From contig NZ_CP024608.1 in assembly GCF_002752675.1 (NCBI RefSeq), positions 1,860,001 to 1,924,000 on the forward strand: DNA of 64,000 nt, given 5' to 3'. This DNA is from Massilia violaceinigra (lineage in GTDB: Bacteria > Pseudomonadota > Gammaproteobacteria > Burkholderiales > Burkholderiaceae_D). The notes below the pieces were generated by a model. It was not told the DNA's origin. It made no database searches and saw only the letters and a list, made by a program, of their open reading frames with translations. Shown one piece after another: positions 8,874 through 19,200 of this stretch; the stretch's first letter is position 1, and the number at the start of each line of letters is the position of its first letter. A program made the position numbers and the translations under genes.

Positions 8874-9278
8874 ATGCAATACGAAAAACTCATCACCGAA
8901 GCCACCGCAGCACGCCTGCTGGCCTACACCCCGTACTCCAACTTTCAGGTCGGCGCCGCCCTTGAATGCAAGGACGGCCGCATCTTCCGTGGCTGTAACG
9001 TCGAAAACGCCTCCTACGGCTTGTGCAACTGCGCCGAGCGCACCGCTTTTTTCAGCGCCATCGCCCACGGCTACAAACCCGGCGACTTCGCCGCGCTGGC
9101 CGTCATCGGCCAGACCGACGGCCCGATCGCACCGTGCGGCGCTTGCCGCCAGGTGATCCTGGAACTCGGTGGTAACGACCTGCCCATCGTGCTGACCAAC
9201 CTGCATGGCGACATTCTCGAAACGACGGCAGCCGCCCAGCTCCCGAATGCGTTCGGCGGCCGGGACTTGAAGAAGTAA
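8874..9278 (+). CDS. cdd: Cytidine deaminase
   Basis: This 134-residue homotetrameric-type Cdd has zinc-site motifs NCAERTAFF (Cys plus catalytic Glu) and PCGACRQ (two Cys ligands), with the substrate segment GCNVENASYGL. It deaminates cytidine and deoxycytidine to uridine and deoxyuridine, the latter a DeoA substrate. AAAAGGA lies 6 nt before the ATG. Only 3 nt separate it from the next, TTG-initiated deaminase gene, so the two are probably coupled. Confidence 0.96.
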   Translation: MQYEKLITEATAARLLAYTPYSNFQVGAALECKDGRIFRGCNVENASYGLCNCAERTAFFSAIAHGYKPGDFAALAVIGQTDGPIAPCGACRQVILELGGNDLPIVLTNLHGDILETTAAAQLPNAFGGRDLKK

Positions 9279-10899
<1,621 letters not shown>

Positions 10900-10921
10900 G
10901 GTGTGCTCCTCGATGGCTGCG

Positions 10922-11353
10922 CTATTCAAACGGGTCGTAGGTGCCGAAGGTCCAGACGTGGCCTTCCAGGTCGCGGCAGGTAAAACTGCGCCCGCCGTAG
11001 TCTTCATCCTTGATGTCCATGACGATCTGCGCGCGCGCCGAGATGGCGCGGTCGTAGACGGCATCCGCATCGGTGACGACAACGCAGATGGTCTGGGTTT
11101 GCGCGCCGCCGATCTCGTCGGGCTGCTTCATCAGCTTGCTGTACTCGGAATCGATGGCCGACGTCGAGCCCAGCATCACCATGCCGTTGCCGAATGACAA
11201 TTGCGCATGGAGGATGGTATCGTTTTCGCCGGGGACCACGAGTTGCTTTTCGAAACCGAAAGTGCTGCAGAGCCAGTCGATGGCGGCCGGCGCGTTGCGG
11301 TAGCGCAGGCAGGGGATGATATTGGCGCGGGTTTGCTTGGGTGTGGATGACAT
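10922..11353 (-). CDS. VOC-family protein, PhnB/glyoxalase-like
   Basis: The 143 residues begin MSSTPKQTRANIIPCLRYRNAPAAIDWLCSTFGF and contain VVVTDADAVYDRA and FTCRDLEGHVWTFGTYDPF. This is the PhnB-like VOC pattern in which paired beta-alpha-beta-beta-beta modules form a cavity. Substrate is unknown. A strong GGAGAAGGAAC ribosome site lies before the ATG. It is cotranscribed with the VOC gene downstream. Confidence 0.85.
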   Translation of the reverse strand: MSSTPKQTRANIIPCLRYRNAPAAIDWLCSTFGFEKQLVVPGENDTILHAQLSFGNGMVMLGSTSAIDSEYSKLMKQPDEIGGAQTQTICVVVTDADAVYDRAISARAQIVMDIKDEDYGGRSFTCRDLEGHVWTFGTYDPFE

Positions 11354-11455
11354 GTTCCTTCTCCTGGGTAGGTGATCGGAAAAGCAGGGTATATGGTACT
11401 GGATTATTGGACATCCGGGTGCACATCCACGCCGCCATGCGCAGCGGGATGGGCC

Positions 11456-12220
11456 TTACATCTGCTGGAACAGATGCGTGTGGTTCCGGCTCACTTCCAG
11501 CAGCACCGGATGATTGCGCACCCTGAGCATCTGGCGTCCGCGCTCGTCGCGCGTGACTTCGGCGATGGCATCGACGCGCACCAGGGTGGAGCGGTGGATG
11601 CGCCAGAATTCGTCCGGATCGAGTTCGTCGGACAGCTCCTTGAGCGTTTTGCGGATCAGCATTTCGGCCTGCGCCGTCTGCACCAGGGTGTACTTTTCGT
11701 CGGACTGGAAAAACAGCACCTCGCGGGTGCTGATCATGCGCAGGTTGCTGCCAACCTGCGCCTGGATCCAGCGCAGGTACGCGGGCTTTTTCGATTCGCC
11801 CTGCTGCAGGAGCTGGGTCAGCTGGCGCAACTGCTCGCCGATATTCTCGGGCGCTTTTGTGAGGCGCGTGCGCAGCCGCTCGCAGGTGACGCGCAGGCGC
11901 TCGGCCACCACGGGCTTGAGCAGGTAGTCCATCGCGCCCTGTTCAAAAGCATCCAGCGCGTACTGGTCGTAGGCGGTCACGAACACGATGTGGCAGCGGT
12001 TGTATAAATGCCGCGCCGCTTCGATGCCGCCCTGGCCCGGCATGCGGATGTCGAGGAAGACGATGTCCGGCTGGAGCTGCGCCGCCATGGTGACCGCATC
12101 GAGGCCGTTCGATGCCTCGCCCACGATCGCCAGGTCCGGCCATACGTCGGCCAGGCGTGCGCGCAACTGGTCGCGCATGGGGGATTCATCGTCGACAATC
12201 AGGGCGCTGACAGTGGCCAT
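11456..12220 (-). CDS. LytTR-family response regulator
   Basis: This 254-residue protein combines a receiver domain (residues 1-120: acidic pocket VDDESP, phospho-acceptor in IVFLDIRMPG, switch Thr in VTAYDQ, Lys in YLLKP) with a C-terminal LytTR DNA-binding domain (about 150-250; STREVLFFQSDEKYTLV, FWRIHRSTLV). It starts 1 nt after the stop of its cognate kinase. AlgR/LytR-type regulators bind paired direct repeats; the targets cannot be assigned here. Confidence 0.93.
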   Translation of the reverse strand: MATVSALIVDDESPMRDQLRARLADVWPDLAIVGEASNGLDAVTMAAQLQPDIVFLDIRMPGQGGIEAARHLYNRCHIVFVTAYDQYALDAFEQGAMDYLLKPVVAERLRVTCERLRTRLTKAPENIGEQLRQLTQLLQQGESKKPAYLRWIQAQVGSNLRMISTREVLFFQSDEKYTLVQTAQAEMLIRKTLKELSDELDPDEFWRIHRSTLVRVDAIAEVTRDERGRQMLRVRNHPVLLEVSRNHTHLFQQM

Positions 12221-12221
12221 T

Positions 12222-13112
12222 TCAGTTGGTCTCGTGAGAAGAATAAGGTACGCGCAGCGACGCCAGCGCGCCGCCTTCGACCGGCATTTCGATCACCAGT
12301 TCGGCGCGCGATCCGAACAGCAGCAACAGGCGCTCGCGGATATTCGCCAGGCCCACGCCATCGCCGGCGTGCATGTTAAAGCCGACACCATTGTCGCGCA
12401 CATCGACATGCATGGCGTCGCCCACCAGGCGCGCGCCGACATCGATGCGGCCGCCCTCGATCTTCGGCTCCAGGCCGTGCTTGATGGCGTTCTCGATCAG
12501 GGTCTGCAGCATCATCGGCGGAAAAGGCATGTGCTCCAGCTGCGCCGGCACGTCGAAACTGACCGTCAGCCGTTCCTTCATGCGCGCCTGCATGATGGAC
12601 AGGTAGGCGCGCGAGAGCTGGACCTGGCGCCCCAGCGTGCCGCCGCCGGCCGCGCGCATCTGCGGCAGGGTGGAGCGCAGGTATTCGATCAGGTGCATGT
12701 GGATGCGCGCGGCCTGCGGCGGATCGGTTTCGATCAGCTGGCCGATGAGCGCCAGGGTATTGAACAGGAAGTGCGGCTCGACCTGCGCCTGCAGGGTCGC
12801 CATCTGCGCTTCGAGCAGGCGCCGTTCGAGCACGGCGACGTTGGCTTCCTCGGTCGCTTCCCTGGCAGTCAGTTCGGCCTTGCGCTTGCCGCCGGCCAGC
12901 ACTTTCACGGCGTACGACAGGATCACGTACCACACCGCCGGTTCGGGCAGGGTCAGCGCCAGCCCGAACGCCATGGCCAGGAACCAGGTGATGAACAGTT
13001 GCCGCCATTCCACCAATGCAAGCCAGTCGAAGAAGCTCCACCATAGCACCGTGGCTTGCGCGAGGGAATCGCGCAGGAAATCCATCACCTTGTTCAACTG
13101 GCTTGCCTTCAC
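12222..13112 (-). CDS. LytS-like sensor histidine kinase
   Basis: The 296 residues have two N-terminal membrane segments (about 25-75; LFITWFLAMAFGLALTL and VWYVILSYAVKVL), a coiled-coil linker, and the His_kinase family domain with phospho-acceptor His in QVEPHFLFNTL. An HATPase domain follows (LIENAIKHGLEP, DNGVGF, GVGLANIRERL). There is no periplasmic sensor domain, so it senses membrane, cytoplasmic or partner-protein signals. It sits between a small membrane protein gene (4 nt upstream) and its response regulator (1 nt downstream). Confidence 0.92.
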   Translation of the reverse strand: MKASQLNKVMDFLRDSLAQATVLWWSFFDWLALVEWRQLFITWFLAMAFGLALTLPEPAVWYVILSYAVKVLAGGKRKAELTAREATEEANVAVLERRLLEAQMATLQAQVEPHFLFNTLALIGQLIETDPPQAARIHMHLIEYLRSTLPQMRAAGGGTLGRQVQLSRAYLSIMQARMKERLTVSFDVPAQLEHMPFPPMMLQTLIENAIKHGLEPKIEGGRIDVGARLVGDAMHVDVRDNGVGFNMHAGDGVGLANIRERLLLLFGSRAELVIEMPVEGGALASLRVPYSSHETN

Positions 13113-13116
13113 GCTG

Positions 13117-13398
13117 TTATTCGCCTTCTGTCTTCACGGGCGTGTAGGGCGTGGCCGGGCCGCGGGTGGCGCGGTCGCTGACGTAGCCGGTCACCAGCTT
13201 AATGATCATGAGCAACACAAACAGCGTCAGCACCACCGGCACGATGGTCAGCAGCATGGCCAGGCCGACGGCGCTGAGCAGCAGAGTGGGCCAGGACATG
13301 GTGGCGATGGCGCTCACGGCGTAGCGGGCTACCTTCCCCAGCGTGCGGCCGAGGTCTTCCATGCTGGCAAAAAAAGAGGTGAATGCAGGGTTGGTCAT
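13117..13398 (-). CDS. Small membrane protein, first gene of the LytSR-like operon
   Basis: The protein has 93 residues with one long or two closely spaced hydrophobic segments (about 34-70; WPTLLLSAVGLAMLLTIV and LTLFVLLMIIKLV) and a polar tail ending VKTEGE. A GGAGAAGCAC ribosome site precedes the ATG. It ends 4 nt before the histidine kinase start, so the three genes are one transcript. The kinase has no obvious sensor domain; this protein may supply or modulate the signal (inference). No recognisable family. Confidence 0.7.
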   Translation of the reverse strand: MTNPAFTSFFASMEDLGRTLGKVARYAVSAIATMSWPTLLLSAVGLAMLLTIVPVVLTLFVLLMIIKLVTGYVSDRATRGPATPYTPVKTEGE

Positions 13399-13535
13399 GT
13401 GCTTCTCCAGGGGAGGGTTGTCGATGGAGAGACTTTAGCAAGTGCCGCAGGATTGCTCTACCGCTGTCCGATGAAGTGCGTAAATTGGGTGGTGACCGGT
13501 TTGGAGAGGCGATAAACGGACGGCGGGGCAACGCT

Positions 13536-14276
13536 TCACGCCAGCGCGACGATCCTGCCGCCGTTATCGTCCGCAATCGCCAGCATCTCGCCCGGTCCCG
13601 GCGCGGCGATCACCAATTCCCCGCCGCAAGCCCAGATGGCACTGCGGCCGGCGCTTTCGTACCCGCCCGAGGCGTGCGCGTGATTGGCCATCAACACTCC
13701 CATCCCGAACAGCTTTGCGTAGCCGGCCAGCTGGCCGGTATCCTTGTCGTACCCGCCCGCGGAGATCAGTGAGCCGGCCACGTACAGCTCGGCGCCGGCC
13801 ACCGCGGCGGCGTGCGCGTGCTGCTGCTGGCCGGTGTCGGCGCAAATCGCCAGCGCCACCTTCGTGCCGCGCACATCGTGCAGCTGGCTGATCGCGCTGC
13901 CCGCCGTGACGTGCTGCTCTTCGCCCGCGTGCAGGAAATGCTTGCGGTAGACGGACGTCCGCCCATCCGGATGTAAGGTGATGGCGCCGATGCCGGGCAG
14001 CGCGCCGGCATTTGCCAGCGGCGCGCCCACCACCACCGTCATGTTGGCGCAGGCGGCACGCTCGCGCAGGGGCGCCAGGCGGTCGTCGTCGGCCTTGAGC
14101 GCGCAGGCGGCCATGCCGGGTAGCTCGTAGCCGCTCAGTGACAGCTCGGGGAACACCAGCAGCTGCACGCCAGCCTCGCTGGCGGCATCGATAAAGGCGA
14201 GGTGACGTTTAACGTTGGCCGCGATATCGAGCGGCACCGACGCCGACTGCGCGGCCGCATAGCGCAGGCCCGCCAT
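13536..14276 (-). CDS. Carbon-nitrogen hydrolase (nitrilase superfamily)
   Basis: The 246 residues have all three parts of the Glu-Lys-Cys triad: FPELSLSGYE near residue 43, VYRKHFLH near 110, and ALAICADTGQ near 143. Members hydrolyse nitriles, amides or N-carbamoyl groups. The exact substrate is unknown; context offers no firm clue, although N-carbamoyl compounds are made by the pathway at 29-32 kb. The start shares one base with the stop of the acetyltransferase gene upstream (TGATG), so they are coupled. Confidence 0.88.
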   Translation of the reverse strand: MAGLRYAAAQSASVPLDIAANVKRHLAFIDAASEAGVQLLVFPELSLSGYELPGMAACALKADDDRLAPLRERAACANMTVVVGAPLANAGALPGIGAITLHPDGRTSVYRKHFLHAGEEQHVTAGSAISQLHDVRGTKVALAICADTGQQQHAHAAAVAGAELYVAGSLISAGGYDKDTGQLAGYAKLFGMGVLMANHAHASGGYESAGRSAIWACGGELVIAAPGPGEMLAIADDNGGRIVALA

Positions 14277-14845
14277 CAGCTGTTCTCCCAGCCGCGCCGC
14301 AGCAGGCCGTAAAAGACGGTGTCGCAGATTTCGCCGTTGACGATCCAGCGCTCCGGCATATAGCCCTCTTTTTGAAAGCCCATGCGCTCGAGCAGCTTGG
14401 CCGACGCCAGGTTGCGCGGGTCGATATCGGCTTCGATGCGGTTCATGTTCATTTCCTTGAACAGGTAGTCGAGGGTGGCGCGCATCGCTTCGCTGAGGTA
14501 GCCCTGGCCCCAGTGGGCGCTGGCCAGCGCGTAGCCGATTTCGCAGCGGCGGTTCTGTGCGTGGAAGGCGTGCGGTTTGATGGTGCCAATCAGCTTGCCC
14601 GTCTCGCGCAGGACGAGAGCGAGCTCCATGCTGCTGCCGCTGCTGTAGCCGTCAAGCGCGCGCGCAATGACGGCGTCGCCCTGCGCCGGATCGGTCCAGG
14701 CGGTGCCGCTGAAGTAGCGCATCACGACCGGGTCGGAGTGGATCGTGTACAGCGCTTGCGTATCGCTGGCGTGCAGAAAACGCAGCGTCAGGCGTTCGGT
14801 TTGTAGTGTGACGGGAGCAATTTCTGGCATGGGGCGGTTCGGCAT
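14276..14845 (-). CDS. GNAT N-acetyltransferase, RimJ/RimL type
   Basis: The protein begins MPNRPMPEIAPVTLQTERLTLRFL. It has the GNAT acetyl-CoA core (GYALASAHWGQGYLSEAMRA) and the C-terminal NLASAKLLERMGFQKEGYM, as in ribosomal-protein-alanine acetyltransferase relatives. The target is unknown. Starts at 14845 and 14830 are both possible, with no clear ribosome site; the frame further upstream lacks family similarity. Coupled to the nitrilase-family gene downstream. Confidence 0.85.
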   Translation of the reverse strand: MPNRPMPEIAPVTLQTERLTLRFLHASDTQALYTIHSDPVVMRYFSGTAWTDPAQGDAVIARALDGYSSGSSMELALVLRETGKLIGTIKPHAFHAQNRRCEIGYALASAHWGQGYLSEAMRATLDYLFKEMNMNRIEADIDPRNLASAKLLERMGFQKEGYMPERWIVNGEICDTVFYGLLRRGWENS

Positions 14846-15035
14846 GATGGGCAATTGGCAAGAATACACCAATGCTGCGGATCGGGTATCCCGGCTGTCG
14901 TCTTCCGGCACCGCTTGTTTCCTCTGTGCAAAAATAGCACGACATCATCCCACGCCGACCCAAGGCATCCTCCTACCCCTACGGATGGCTTACGGTGCAA
15001 GAATAGCTGTTCGTTATCTTCTTCAGGAGACAGGC

Positions 15036-15497
15036 ATGAAAACCAAACTCGCGATTTCCCTCGTCGCTCTCATGGTCGGCGGCGCAGCATGGGCGCAAAG
15101 CCAGAGCGGCACCGCTACCAGCGGCAACAGCGGCACGAATGCGACCGCGACCAGCACGCGCGACGGCGCCGCCTTGGCCAATCCGGACCGCCAGCCTCGT
15201 AGCGGCATCAAACCGCGCCAGAACCGCGACAAGTCGCAGGAAGAGCGCGATGTGATCACCGATCCGCGCGACACGACGAACAGCAGCACCAGTGCCAACA
15301 CCAACCCGGCGCGCGATGCGGACATGACCGGTACCACCGGCACTGAAATGCGCGGCTCGTCCGGCACCAGCGGCAGCACCGGCAGCAGCAATCCGCCCGT
15401 CACCGGCACGTCCGGTAACCGCGGCATGGACAGCACCGGCGCGGCCACCGGCACCTCCACCACCGACAAGAAGCCCACGGTGCCGCCGGTCCGCTGA
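15036..15497 (+). CDS. Secreted Ser/Thr/Gly-rich low-complexity protein
   Basis: The 153 residues start with a signal peptide (MKTKLAISLVALMVGGAAWA, cleavage after AWA). The mature chain is almost entirely Gly, Ser, Thr, Asn and Asp in short runs such as SGTSGSTGSSNPP, with one charged stretch (RQNRDKSQEERDVITDPRD). It appears disordered. A CAGGAGACAGGC ribosome site supports the ATG at 15036. No family or function recognised; periplasmic or exported. Confidence 0.75.
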   Translation: MKTKLAISLVALMVGGAAWAQSQSGTATSGNSGTNATATSTRDGAALANPDRQPRSGIKPRQNRDKSQEERDVITDPRDTTNSSTSANTNPARDADMTGTTGTEMRGSSGTSGSTGSSNPPVTGTSGNRGMDSTGAATGTSTTDKKPTVPPVR

Positions 15498-15522
15498 CCG
15501 GCCGCATGCGCCAGCGCCAGCC

Positions 15523-15556
15523 GCGCCCCGCATCGCCGATTGGCGATGCGGGGCGC
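15523..15556. terminator. Perfect 15-bp hairpin between convergent genes
   Basis: The left arm at 15523-15537 (GCGCCCCGCATCGCC) pairs perfectly with 15542-15556 across a GATT loop. It lies between the stop of the secreted-protein gene and the stop of the convergent Cys-rich gene. No T-run follows on either strand, so it may terminate weakly, or block read-through and stabilise 3' ends. Confidence 0.65.
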
Positions 15557-15558
15557 TG

Positions 15559-16848
15559 TTACCGTCCGATCAGCACGACCGTATATCCCCCAACGATTTC
15601 TCCGCCAATCTTCTGGCGCACGCGCAGCACCTGCGCTTCGCCGCGCTTGATGTCGGCTATGCTGGCGTGGAAGGGGATCGCTTGCCGGTCGCACCCGCGC
15701 AGCACGTCCTCGGCCGGCAGCAGCAGCTTGCGGCGCGCCTCGAACGGAATGTCGCTCAGCCGCTGCCTGCGCGCCTGGCCGACGGTTGCCGGCAGCAGCC
15801 CATAGGCCACCGGGTTGGCGGGCGTGCGCAGGCCGGGATCGGCCAGGCCGGTGTAGAGCTTGAGCCAGTCCATGCTGTCCGGCGCGTCGAGGCTCGTCTC
15901 GATCCGGGCCGGCCCCGGGTTGGCCAGATAGCCCAGGTTCAGCGCCAGGTCGACCGCCGCTGGCGAGGACGAGGGAATGACGGCGATATTGCGCTGTCCG
16001 ATATGACGGTCCGCCGGGGCCGAGAACTGGTCGGGCGAGACAGCGTCGAGAATCGGTTCATGCACCCGCACCACCAGGCATTCATGGCCGCCGTTGACAA
16101 AGGCCGGCACCCAGCTTTGCGGGCACTTGACGATGGCGTGGCAGCCGTGGCTCAGGTAGCGCCCATCCGGGCCGTTCACGACGCGCCATTCGGTGCCGTT
16201 GTTGAAGCGGTTGCCGAGGTCGACCCAGGTGGCGCCGATGAAGTTCGCTTCGGCGCGCGAGATGCCCAGCGTGGGATCGAACCAGTAGAATTCCACGCGC
16301 ACCCGCAGCGCCGGCGCCTTGCCCAGGTTCCAGACGTGCGCATACAAGGTGTTGGGCGCGTTGGCGCGCGCAATGCCGCCCACCGTGGCCGGCTGCACCG
16401 GCGCGCTGGCCACTTCCTGGTTCGACACCACATAGATATCGGGCGACTCCCAGAACACGCCGTTCAATGGACGCGCGCCGTTGTCGCCGCCGTTGGCGCG
16501 GATCATCAGGAACGGCAGGAATTCATCCTTGCGTGGACCGAAGGTCGGGCCGTCCTTGAGAATGCCCTGCAGCTGGCCGCGGAACCACGGAATTTCAGCG
16601 GGGCTGCCTTGGGGCGGACGGTTGACGCTTTCGGGCCGCTGCGGCGCGGTCTTGACCACGGGCGGGGCGTCGGCTTGCGGCAGTTCCACCGTGCCGGGGA
16701 ACGGGCAGCGCGGCGGCGGCGGGCAGACCGGCCCGCGCGGCGGCTGGCATGGATCATGGGCGCAGCGGCACTGCTGGCAAGGGCCGTGCGGCGCGCCGGG
16801 TGCGTGGCAAGTGCAGGCGCAGGCGCGTTTTTGGTCGGATGGTTTCAT
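15559..16848 (-). CDS. Unknown protein with Cys-rich N-terminus, partner of a PLC-like protein
   Basis: The first 50 of 429 residues are packed with Cys, His and Pro (ACACTCHAPGAPHGPCQQC and CAHDPCQPP), a likely metal-binding segment. A Pro-rich linker follows to about residue 90. The remainder looks like a beta-rich globular domain (VFWESPDIYVVSNQEV, YAHVWNLGKAPALRVRVEFYWFDP), perhaps Ig- or CARDB-like, suggesting binding rather than catalysis. No signal peptide. The ATG overlaps the stop of the upstream phospholipase-like gene by 4 nt, so the two products are made together. Not a family I can name. Confidence 0.7.
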   Translation of the reverse strand: MKPSDQKRACACTCHAPGAPHGPCQQCRCAHDPCQPPRGPVCPPPPRCPFPGTVELPQADAPPVVKTAPQRPESVNRPPQGSPAEIPWFRGQLQGILKDGPTFGPRKDEFLPFLMIRANGGDNGARPLNGVFWESPDIYVVSNQEVASAPVQPATVGGIARANAPNTLYAHVWNLGKAPALRVRVEFYWFDPTLGISRAEANFIGATWVDLGNRFNNGTEWRVVNGPDGRYLSHGCHAIVKCPQSWVPAFVNGGHECLVVRVHEPILDAVSPDQFSAPADRHIGQRNIAVIPSSSPAAVDLALNLGYLANPGPARIETSLDAPDSMDWLKLYTGLADPGLRTPANPVAYGLLPATVGQARRQRLSDIPFEARRKLLLPAEDVLRGCDRQAIPFHASIADIKRGEAQVLRVRQKIGGEIVGGYTVVLIGR

Positions 16849-19070
16849 GATGCCCCCTTGTCGTTGGCGTTGACGTCGGCGTTGTTGTCGTCGCTCTTTG
16901 CGTCATGCGCGGCCCCGCGCGTCAGCGCCGCCAGGATGCCGGCACCCATATCCGCGACGCAGCCGGGATTGCGCACGCCGGCTTCGAGAAAGTAGATATC
17001 CAAAGGCTTCGTCGGATTGTGAAGTTCCGCGGGTTCGGCCTGCGACGGCCAGGTGCACGGCGGCTGGAACTTGAAGCCTTCGGGATCTTCAACGCCGGGG
17101 GCGGTGAGGCTGCGCGCGAAGTCCCAGGTGTGGTAGCCGTAGCCGCGGTCCGCATCCAGGTTCCAGTCGACCAGCGGCACGGCGGCACCGCCGGGCTGCG
17201 GATTCTGGCGCGAATTGAGCCAGATCAGATAACTCGAAAAACCGACCGCGTCGCCCAGGTGGCTGTTCGCGCGCAGGTCCGGGCCGACCGCATCGGCCGC
17301 CTGCGGCGTCGTTGCGCTTTCGAGCGCGTCGCGGATCTTCGGGTCCGGGCCCACGTTCTGGAACAGCACATCCGGGTTGGCGCGGCGCGGGTGCGGCCCG
17401 GCGAAGGTAGGCGCCAGTTCGACGCCCTGGTCCGCCGGGTACCGCCACGGGTGCTTGAATTCGTCCTCCGAATGCCGGCGCGGGTAGAGCCGGTCGCGGA
17501 AGGGCGTCAGATCGAGCACCGGCGTGTCGAAACCCGGCAGCACGTTGCCGACATCGTTCAGCACTCCGGCAAAGGCTTGCGCATCGGGCATGCCGACCGT
17601 GATCAGCCCGACCGTGATTTCATCGTCCATCGGCAGCAGGTAGCCGGACATGACCAGCACGGCGCGGAACGATTTGAGCAGGTGGAACAGCGGCAGTTCG
17701 AGCGCGTAGTACAGCCCGAGGCGCAGCGGGTAGGTAGCGATGTCGGCCAGGATCGCCCACGGCAGGCTCCCCAGGTATATCGCCACCTGCACGATGTAGA
17801 GCAGTATCTTGACGATCGAAAGGATGAAGTCGAGCAGGTCATCCCACCAGCTGCTGTCGTCATCGCCGGCGCCGGGGGCGCTGGCCTGCGGATCGTTAAA
17901 GGTGGGGAACTGCAGGTTGGGAAAAAGCTCGGGCGGTGGTGGCGGTTCGTGCGCGAAGCCGTCGACGGTGGTCATCTTGAGGAAGGTGAACAGCAGGCGG
18001 TAACAGGAGGCGACGAGGTCCTCGCCTGGTTTGCCGTCGTCCTCGCGCAGGATGCGCGGATGCGCGCCATCCTTGTAGTAGACCGCGGTGATGGTCTCGT
18101 GCAGCAGTTTGGCGATGGGGTCGGCCAGCTCGGAATCGACGTCGAGCAGGCGGCGCCGGGTCCAGTTTTCGCGCAGCGTATTGCCGCTCGGGTAGGCGGG
18201 GCGCGCCACGCCGGCGCCATCGTTTTCGCGGAAGGCGATGTCGAAGTACAGCGCCGATTCGCTCAGCTGCGGGTACTGGCCGCCGTGTGCCGGGCCGGCG
18301 CCGTCGCGCAGGTAGCGGAAGGCGTCCATGTGGTTCTCCACCAGGTGGTGGCGCTGCCAGTGCAGGCGGAACGGCCCGCCGGAAATGGCGTTCACCAGCG
18401 CATGGCCGGTAACGTCGGTGCCGACGTGCGTCATGTAGCCGAGCGCATAGGCGCGCGCCTTGTCCTGCTGGTCCTGGGACTCGAATCTGGCCGCCTGGTT
18501 CCACAGTTCGCGCGCGAACTGGCCGGTGCGGCGGTAGTGGAGCATGTCCGACCAGAGGAAGGCTTGTTCGTCGTAGCCTACGTTCAGGCCCAGCGAAAAA
18601 TATTCGAACAGGTCCACGCGCGTGACGACGAAGTTTTCGAGCGCCGTGATCAGGATGCCGGACAGTTCGCCCGCGATATTGCCGACGCTCTCGGACAGGC
18701 CGCCGGTCAGGCGACTGAGTTCCTCGGCGGCGTTTTCGGTGATCGGCCCGAGATAGCGTTCATATTTTTCGATGTAGGGATCGAGCGCATCGTACAACCC
18801 TTCTAGCACGCGCAGCACGCCGATCAGGGCGCTCGATAGCGGGAACGGCCCCTGGTTGCGAAAATCCGGAAGGAAGAAAAACAGATCGGGGCCGATCGCG
18901 CCCAGGCTGGCGAAGTTGGGATGGCGCTGCATGATGCGCGCCAGTTCGGCGGTGTCGGCGCCGGTCCATTCGGGCTTGATGCGCGCGCTGCCGGCGGGTT
19001 TGAAATTGCCGCGAGCGAGCGCCTGGGCGGTCGCGCGCATGGCGCTGATGTGTATATACGGTCCGGGCAT
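16845..19070 (-). CDS. Zinc-dependent phospholipase C-like protein
   Basis: This 741-residue protein starts MPGPYIHISAM and carries the pattern of the zinc-dependent PLC superfamily in its first 260 residues: LGAIGPDLFFFLPD, then YALGYMTHVGTDVTGHALVN and HWQRHHLVENHMDAF, giving the His/Asp/Glu zinc ligands. A central hydrophobic stretch (FILSIVKILLYIVQVAIYLGSL and neighbours) suggests membrane association. The C-terminal 300 residues are not recognised. GGAGG at 19076-19080, 5 nt before the ATG at 19070, fixes the start. It is coupled to the Cys-rich gene downstream. Substrate is unknown. Confidence 0.75.
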   Translation of the reverse strand: MPGPYIHISAMRATAQALARGNFKPAGSARIKPEWTGADTAELARIMQRHPNFASLGAIGPDLFFFLPDFRNQGPFPLSSALIGVLRVLEGLYDALDPYIEKYERYLGPITENAAEELSRLTGGLSESVGNIAGELSGILITALENFVVTRVDLFEYFSLGLNVGYDEQAFLWSDMLHYRRTGQFARELWNQAARFESQDQQDKARAYALGYMTHVGTDVTGHALVNAISGGPFRLHWQRHHLVENHMDAFRYLRDGAGPAHGGQYPQLSESALYFDIAFRENDGAGVARPAYPSGNTLRENWTRRRLLDVDSELADPIAKLLHETITAVYYKDGAHPRILREDDGKPGEDLVASCYRLLFTFLKMTTVDGFAHEPPPPPELFPNLQFPTFNDPQASAPGAGDDDSSWWDDLLDFILSIVKILLYIVQVAIYLGSLPWAILADIATYPLRLGLYYALELPLFHLLKSFRAVLVMSGYLLPMDDEITVGLITVGMPDAQAFAGVLNDVGNVLPGFDTPVLDLTPFRDRLYPRRHSEDEFKHPWRYPADQGVELAPTFAGPHPRRANPDVLFQNVGPDPKIRDALESATTPQAADAVGPDLRANSHLGDAVGFSSYLIWLNSRQNPQPGGAAVPLVDWNLDADRGYGYHTWDFARSLTAPGVEDPEGFKFQPPCTWPSQAEPAELHNPTKPLDIYFLEAGVRNPGCVADMGAGILAALTRGAAHDAKSDDNNADVNANDKGAS

Positions 19071-19200
19071 GATGCCCTCCACAAATGCGGTCGTCGGTCG
19101 GAATCAGGGGACTGGTTGGTCGTCTGCATTTGTAACGGTAGACCTGCGCTAGCGCGCCGCCCTGTGGCATCGCAAGGGCGGCGCAATTGATGAGATTGGC

